Shown: positions 59,385-64,000 of the stretch, in pieces
How positions within the stretch are numbered: the first letter of the stretch is position 1
Layout: each line of letters begins with the position of its first letter
From: Aurifilum marmelostoma
Lineage: Eukaryota > Ascomycota > Sordariomycetes > Diaporthales > Cryphonectriaceae
Direction: 5' to 3'
Assembly (NCBI GenBank): GCA_027559495.1
Contig: JAMXSV010000010.1
Location: 1,488,001-1,552,000 of the forward strand
Length of the DNA: 64,000 nt
Position numbers and translations under genes: made by a program
The notes under the pieces: model-generated
Told to the model about the DNA's origin: nothing
Databases searched by the model: none
The model's input: only the letters and a program-made list of their open reading frames with translations

Positions 59385-60389
59385 TCACGAAGAAGTGGGC
59401 GCTTCAACCGCCGTGAGAGGCGGAGCGGTGAATGTCCGCGTCTTCCAAACCACCGGAGTCGTCGTTTTGAGGATCACCGCAGTTGTAGTAGCCGTGAGAC
59501 TCACGACAGGCTGAGGCGGGACTGTCTTGGATTCATCAACGTTCAACGTCGTCGTCGAATCCGTGGTGATCACCACTACAGACTGGTGGGTTGTGTAAGT
59601 ATACGCCGGAGAGTCAGCGTCAGCCAAGCAGGGGATGCCGTTGAACATTCGAAGATATCCCAGCCGGCACACAGCGATGAGCCATAGCTCGTGCTCGGTG
59701 ACACACTCGAATACGCTCCTCAGGCCCAACGCCATGTAGTTCTGGTCGCCCACCTCGAGCCCTTCTCTCACGGCATCCTGTATCCGCCCGACAATCTCTA
59801 GGTCGTAGTCGTTGTTCATATCGCGTAGCTCTTCACCACCGTAGTACCAACTCGGAATACAGTACTTGGTGTCGTTCAGCGGCGTTGCGACAGGCGAGCA
59901 TGGTGCGGCCTGTGTTGTGGTCTGTGTGCTTGTGATATACAGCGTTGTGGTGACTATGGCTGTGACGGAAGTCGTCTCTGCCTGGCCACGGACCGTCTCT
60001 GTGCTGACTGCAATCAACGTCACTGTCTCTGTCTCCGTGTCGATGGTAGACTTTGTGCTGATCGAGGCAGTCGTGGACATCGAGGTGAGGATCTGGCTTA
60101 TCGACGCTGTAGCGGAGGTTGTTACCTGGGCCGCTGGACGCACCTTGGCCGCTTGCAAACCGTACAGCGTACCGAGAACGGTTGTTATGGCCAGGAACAA
60201 GACGGCAAGGGCGACAATGATTATAATTGTACAGCGGCTTCTCTTTCGTTGCGATTCTTTGGCATGGTAGACCTCGGCGCCGATGGACAACGGGTTCGGA
60301 TGGCTCAAGGGGACCTGGCTGAAACGGCCATCAGACCCAAGACTCTGTAACTCGACATCAACTCTCTTGGGAAGTGTATCACGGCTCAT
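59385..60389 (-). CDS. type II single-pass membrane protein, unknown function
   Basis: An intronless frame of 334 residues from the ATG at 60389; the open frame extends further upstream without another plausible start. A basic cytosolic N-terminus of about 52 residues ends KESQRKRSRC. One membrane helix follows (about 54-77, IIIIVALAVLFLAITTVLG), so the positive-inside rule predicts a type II layout. The exterior has a Ser/Thr-rich stalk (TTSATASISQILTSMSTTAS), then a compact part with five Cys (from APCSPVATPLNDTKYCIPSW to MFNGIPCLAD), and a Thr-rich tail. The globular Cys part is of no family I recognise. O-glycosylation is likely. It is convergent with the dioxygenase gene, 175 bp away. 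Confidence 0.65.
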   Translation of the reverse strand: MSRDTLPKRVDVELQSLGSDGRFSQVPLSHPNPLSIGAEVYHAKESQRKRSRCTIIIIVALAVLFLAITTVLGTLYGLQAAKVRPAAQVTTSATASISQILTSMSTTASISTKSTIDTETETVTLIAVSTETVRGQAETTSVTAIVTTTLYITSTQTTTQAAPCSPVATPLNDTKYCIPSWYYGGEELRDMNNDYDLEIVGRIQDAVREGLEVGDQNYMALGLRSVFECVTEHELWLIAVCRLGYLRMFNGIPCLADADSPAYTYTTHQSVVVITTDSTTTLNVDESKTVPPQPVVSLTATTTAVILKTTTPVVWKTRTFTAPPLTAVEAPTSS

Positions 60390-62009
60390 TCTAGCAATGG
60401 GTGAGGCTGTTGTAAGGAGGAAAGGGGGGAGGGATGAAAGTCTGTACTCCTCGAGTTGCAGAACTCGATCGAGGGGAACGAAGGAATAGAAGAACTTGAG
60501 CGTTTGTTCATTGAGCAATGAACGAGGACTCGACTCGACTCGACTCGACTCGGGTCATGACTATTACCTAGTCACCATGAACACCACCGACGAGTCTCAA
60601 CTCAAGGTAGAGTTCAAGGACACAAAACACAAGGTACTTTGGTCACGCGCAACAGTCATTGTCTGCAGCCCGTGATTTGCAAGTACCTGTTCCCATATAC
60701 TCGGCACTGGACCAACTTGGGCATTCAGTACTCTTGGCTTGACTGGAGCCTCGGAGAGACATAGCTGATCGCCTTGAACTGTGACTGTGGACATGGCCAT
60801 CAATGTCCAAGAAGGTGACAGCACAGCAGTATTTGACAGTCTGAACAACTGGTCAGCCTTGATGCTTCTCTCAACAGAGGGGTCATGATCATGAGTAGAG
60901 AGCAGCTGCTCATGTTTGTGGGCGTAGACATTCTTGGTTCAAGAGCATCTATAAGACAGAGGCAGAGATCATGGGTATGTGTGTAGGGTGAACTGAAGGT
61001 CAAGTTCATGCCAGGCAAGTATTTCTGCAATGCGCACTTGAGGTATGCTTGTCAGGTTGTGTCTGTTGATGTGACAGAATCTGGCAGTGGGCCACTTTAG
61101 TGCTGAGCTAGGAGAGCCCCAGGGTATGCTGGTGATCCATCAGCCTGTACCTGACGTGACGTAAATGTTGGCTATGGCTAGCAGGGGTCCAGGGCTCCGG
61201 CTCCAGTGCTGTGTTGACCTCACTTTTATTTCAGGGTCTCTTCATTCTCCTCTTTGACCAACATAATGCCAGCACAAATCAGAGGGACAAACTAATTCTA
61301 TCAATCATCAGTCACAAAATACACCACTGCCAACCATGCCCTGCACAAAATCCTCTTTCAGAACCCGAGGCTGGCTGCTGCTCAAGCTGACGACGGACAA
61401 GCAGCCACAGTACTACCAGGCTGGCCTAGAACAGCCTAGCGCATGAAGCTGGTGGTTGGGAAGCGGGCGGGACGATCCAGCAGGTAGGCGGGGGCCCTGC
61501 TTCCCCAGCCCTGCGATTTATTGACTTATCCTATCAATCCTGCTTACCACCATGGTAAAGTCGGTGGCGGGGCAACAAAAACATCACAGGCCATCATCTC
61601 GTCCAGGTCCCAGCCTTGTTGTTACAGCGCGCGCGAGTCTCTTGTCCTGTTCTCTTTCCTACTCCTCCTCCTCCATCCATCCAGCTCCTCGTGCCGCCCT
61701 TCCAAAGCTGTACGCAAAGATCCAGACATCGATCCCGCCTCGACCTCTCGTCTGCCTCGAGCCACGACGAGACCTGCATCGAGTCTATCTATACCTATCC
61801 CACCGCTGCACTTCATATCTGCTCCGAAGACAGCCTTAAGTTCTTGTCTCATCTCGGAGCACCTACCTTGCGATAATATCTCTTGCACCCGTTTCGCATT
61901 CCAGCTCAAGGGCCCTCCCCGCTGCATTCCAAGCAGCCACCCTGCCCGATACATCTCCCAACCCTGAACCCCGCTTCCGACCGGACGAGAAAAGACCAAT
62001 ACTGTCAAG
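60390..62009. other. intergenic with long C/T-rich leader
   Basis: This 1.6 kb lies between the type II membrane protein gene (-) and the 53-residue microprotein gene (+). A GACTC pentamer repeat is at 60527-60551. From about 61,600 to 62,000 the plus strand is pyrimidine-rich (CTCCTCCTCC blocks), as expected for the microprotein's leader. Open frames at about 61,521-61,967 overlap in three frames and look like leader sequence. Confidence 0.45.
60527..60551. repeat. (GACTC)5 pentanucleotide repeat
   Basis: Five exact tandem copies, about 140 bp upstream of the type II membrane protein start. The bZIP-like core TGACTC is not present, so no factor site is claimed. Confidence 0.85.
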
Positions 62010-62171
62010 ATGAACGGAAACGATACCATCGCTATCATCGTCATTGTCTTGTTCCTGGTCCTCGCCCTGATCGCATTCGGCATTTACAGACTGGTCTCCA
62101 TCGCGAGGAGAGACTCGACCGCGTCGTCAGGCTCGAGTAGCAGCGGCACGCATTCGATAGTCGACGACTGA
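62010..62171 (+). CDS. 53-residue single-pass membrane microprotein
   Basis: A short frame with start context GTCAAGATGA. It encodes MNGND, then a hydrophobic helix (TIAIIVIVLFLVLALIAFGI), a basic YRLVSIARR stop-transfer and a Ser-rich tail ending HSIVDD. The membrane helix is uniform, ends in a proper basic flank, and the frame follows a long pyrimidine-rich leader typical of fungal mRNAs, which together argue for a real gene rather than a chance frame. Topology is probably N-out, C-in. No family is recognised and function is unknown. Confidence 0.6.
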   Translation: MNGNDTIAIIVIVLFLVLALIAFGIYRLVSIARRDSTASSGSSSSGTHSIVDD

Positions 62172-63655
62172 TCCAGCAGCTTGGTTGTCTGTCTCTGGAC
62201 CATCACCAGGCTGGCTCTCTTGTCTCTTCGGGCCGCTCCCGGCACGCACCATGCTTTCTGCCGCCGGTACAAGCAATGCGGCGCGGCAATTCTTTGAGTA
62301 CATGACATGGCTCTAGCTTCGGGCTTCCTCCATGGCATGTCTGGGGCGGACACATGCGCATAACGGCACATGGTCGTCATGCAGCATCTAGGGACATATA
62401 AGAAACGGGGGGAAGATTAGGATGACATTTCGAGACCCGCAACCAAGAGTGTTTGTGGGCTATTGATGTATTGGGCTTTTTTTTGGGGAGGATCTGGGCG
62501 TCACCAAGAGATTGGATTTATTTTTTGGACCTGCCCACAACAACGATCTGGTGGGAGGCATGTGGATGGTAATGAGCATGATGGATGAATTTTGGATACC
62601 AATCCGGAGTGTATATGCGAGTGGAAAATTATAGATGGGGCAGCTTGCACATGAATACCAGCGAGATTAAGATATTCACATGTCGCCCATGTCCTCCTCT
62701 CCTTCAGCAACTTGCGCAAGTTGCCTTGACCCACGCCTTGTGATACAACGTTGGGAAAAATGATCAGTCATGTATTGTAGGAAGCGGTGCGACATGAGGG
62801 GATTATTTGCAAACGCAGAAACAAAGGGCCTGAGCAACGTTACCCTCTTCACTCATCCTTGGTCAGAGTCATCTTTCGAAGAGGTGTCGGTCAGCACACA
62901 CCACCTCCGACCCATCATTCCCAATAGAGGGATCCCGTGCGCCGATTATTCGAGAAGAAAGCGGCCGAACCGGGACCGCAAAACAAGGATGGACAAGGCC
63001 CACGCCGACCTCCGACGCAAATCCCGGCCCTTACTCTGTAGTACACCGTTCATAGTAGGACATGTACAAGGACACGCGCCCTTTCTCTGCCACTTCCCAG
63101 TGAGACTGATTCCGATGTGCGGGAAATCGAGTCACCGCAGACGCAAATTGAGGAAATCTTGTCTTGGCCCAACCGACGAACCGGACCTCACTCGACCTTT
63201 ATGTTCGTGTGTCTCTTCTAAGCAGAACCGATAGGTCGACTGTCGACCTTTTCCAACCCTCAGCAGGGTGGGAGAGGTATTTATTTGTATTTTTATTTTC
63301 TTGGTCCTTTGTCTGGCCTATCTTGTAGGTCAACGTCATGACTCATTTCGCGATGACGTCTCTGCTGGGTCACGATGTCGCCTGCGGAGAGAATTGATGC
63401 GATTCAAGGTAGACAGGCGATTCATGGGGGTGGGAACAGAGGCCAGGGCCACTGTCACTTTTGTTCTATACTAAGCATCCTCGTCTGTTCTTCTTTATAA
63501 ATCAGAGAGAGGACGTCACGTCTTGCGAATTCCCCGTGTGTTGGGTCCGTCTTTGTTTGCGCAACTCAAAATCTCTCACCAGAAACCTCACCACTACTTG
63601 CCAGCTCAGCTCACACCTCCCCAAGCACAACAGCCACCACAACGCAAACCAAGCC
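62172..63655. other. intergenic
   Basis: This 1.5 kb holds the 3' flank of the microprotein gene and the promoter of the histidine-phosphatase gene. Short frames only; no gene is supported. Confidence 0.5.
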
Positions 63656-64000
63656 ATGTCGATCACGATATACCTCGTCCGCCACGCCCAGGGCTTCCAC
63701 AACCTCTCCCACGAGAACGAGAAGCTCCCGGACCCCCGCCTCACCCCGCTCGGCGAGTCGCAGTGCGAGACTCTGCACAAGTCCTTCCCCCACCACGCAA
63801 AGCTCACCCACCTCGCCGCCAGCCCCATGCGCCGCGCCCTGCTGACCTGCCGCCTGGGCTTCGCCCCCGCCGAGGACGACGCCGGCACCACCCGCAGGAT
63901 CATCGCGCAGCCTCTGATCCAGGAGGTGTCGGCGCTCCCCTGCGACACGGGCTCGGACCCGGCGGTGCTGGCGAGCGAGTTCGGGTCTCGGGCGGACCTG
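63656..64000 (+). CDS. phosphoglycerate mutase-like histidine phosphatase (5' part only)
   Basis: The frame runs from ATG 63656 (AGCCATGT) beyond the right edge, with 115 residues seen. ITIYLVRHAQGFHNL contains the R-H catalytic motif: the His accepts the phosphate, and Gln-Gly-Phe-His-Asn follows as in fungal members. DPRLTPLGESQCETLHKSFP and LAASPMRRALLTCRLGF are the next two conserved blocks of the superfamily. Fungal paralogues are mostly cytosolic phosphatases of unknown substrate rather than glycolytic mutases. The C-terminal half, with the second catalytic His, lies outside the window. Confidence 0.9.
   Translation, partial: MSITIYLVRHAQGFHNLSHENEKLPDPRLTPLGESQCETLHKSFPHHAKLTHLAASPMRRALLTCRLGFAPAEDDAGTTRRIIAQPLIQEVSALPCDTGSDPAVLASEFGSRADL

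Noticed and set aside
61521..61967. 148-residue and overlapping frames upstream of the microprotein
   Set aside because: Three frames are open at once in pyrimidine-rich sequence, which fits a 5' leader rather than coding DNA.
1..64000. CRISPR arrays, insertion sequences, ribosome binding sites or operons
   Set aside because: None seen, and none expected: intron-bearing genes and family content show this is fungal nuclear DNA.

Overview
The window is nuclear DNA of a filamentous ascomycete, most likely a sordariomycete. The evidence is short GT-AG introns (about 50-180 bp, with CTAAC/CTGAC-type branch sites and pyrimidine tracts), single-gene transcription on both strands without operons, wide gene-free intervals rich in mononucleotide runs, and fungus-restricted families (DUF6594, the PTH11-type rhodopsin domain, a PDR-type ABC transporter, a Dal5-type permease, a CSC-repeat metallothionein-like protein). 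The species cannot be fixed from sequence alone. I rebuilt the gene models by hand by joining exons across consensus splice sites and checking that phase is kept.

Bases 1-13,500 are an accessory-type region. It holds the 3' end of a GH78 alpha-L-rhamnosidase, a DUF6594 membrane protein (-), a tandem retropepsin-like/triple C2H2 zinc-finger fusion (+), an unrecognised protein with a C-terminal membrane block (-), an unrecognised acidic-tailed protein whose last exon carries an in-frame TAG at the splice site (+), and a BTB-like protein (+). Bases 13,508-18,712 have no gene I can support, but include a hairpin-dense stretch.

Bases 18,713-29,237 hold transport and membrane genes: a full-length PDR ABC transporter and an allantoate-permease-type MFS transporter in tandem, then a convergent rhodopsin-domain receptor-like protein. 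A second gene-poor interval spans 29,238-36,188.

Bases 36,189-44,301 hold a Ser/Thr-rich single-pass membrane protein and three housekeeping genes: PAM16 and YIP1, transcribed divergently from a 0.67 kb promoter, and an RCC1-type Ran exchange factor convergent with YIP1.

Bases 46,037-64,000 hold a small secreted cysteine-rich protein, a metallothionein-like protein, a 1,026-residue low-complexity protein with duplicated Trp-Ser-Pro blocks and 20 consecutive Asp, an NMN adenylyltransferase, a 2OG-Fe(II) dioxygenase, a type II membrane protein, a 53-residue single-pass membrane microprotein, and the start of a histidine-phosphatase gene cut by the window edge.

The genes do not form an obvious biosynthetic cluster or operon-like system. 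The strongest candidate for unusual biology is the tandem retropepsin-zinc finger fusion at 2,912-5,097. Next come the stop codon/splice acceptor coincidence at 9,980-9,982, the reading-frame break at the RCC1 N-terminus, the repeated W-[ST]-x-P protein, and intergenic islands dense in GTAC palindromes.
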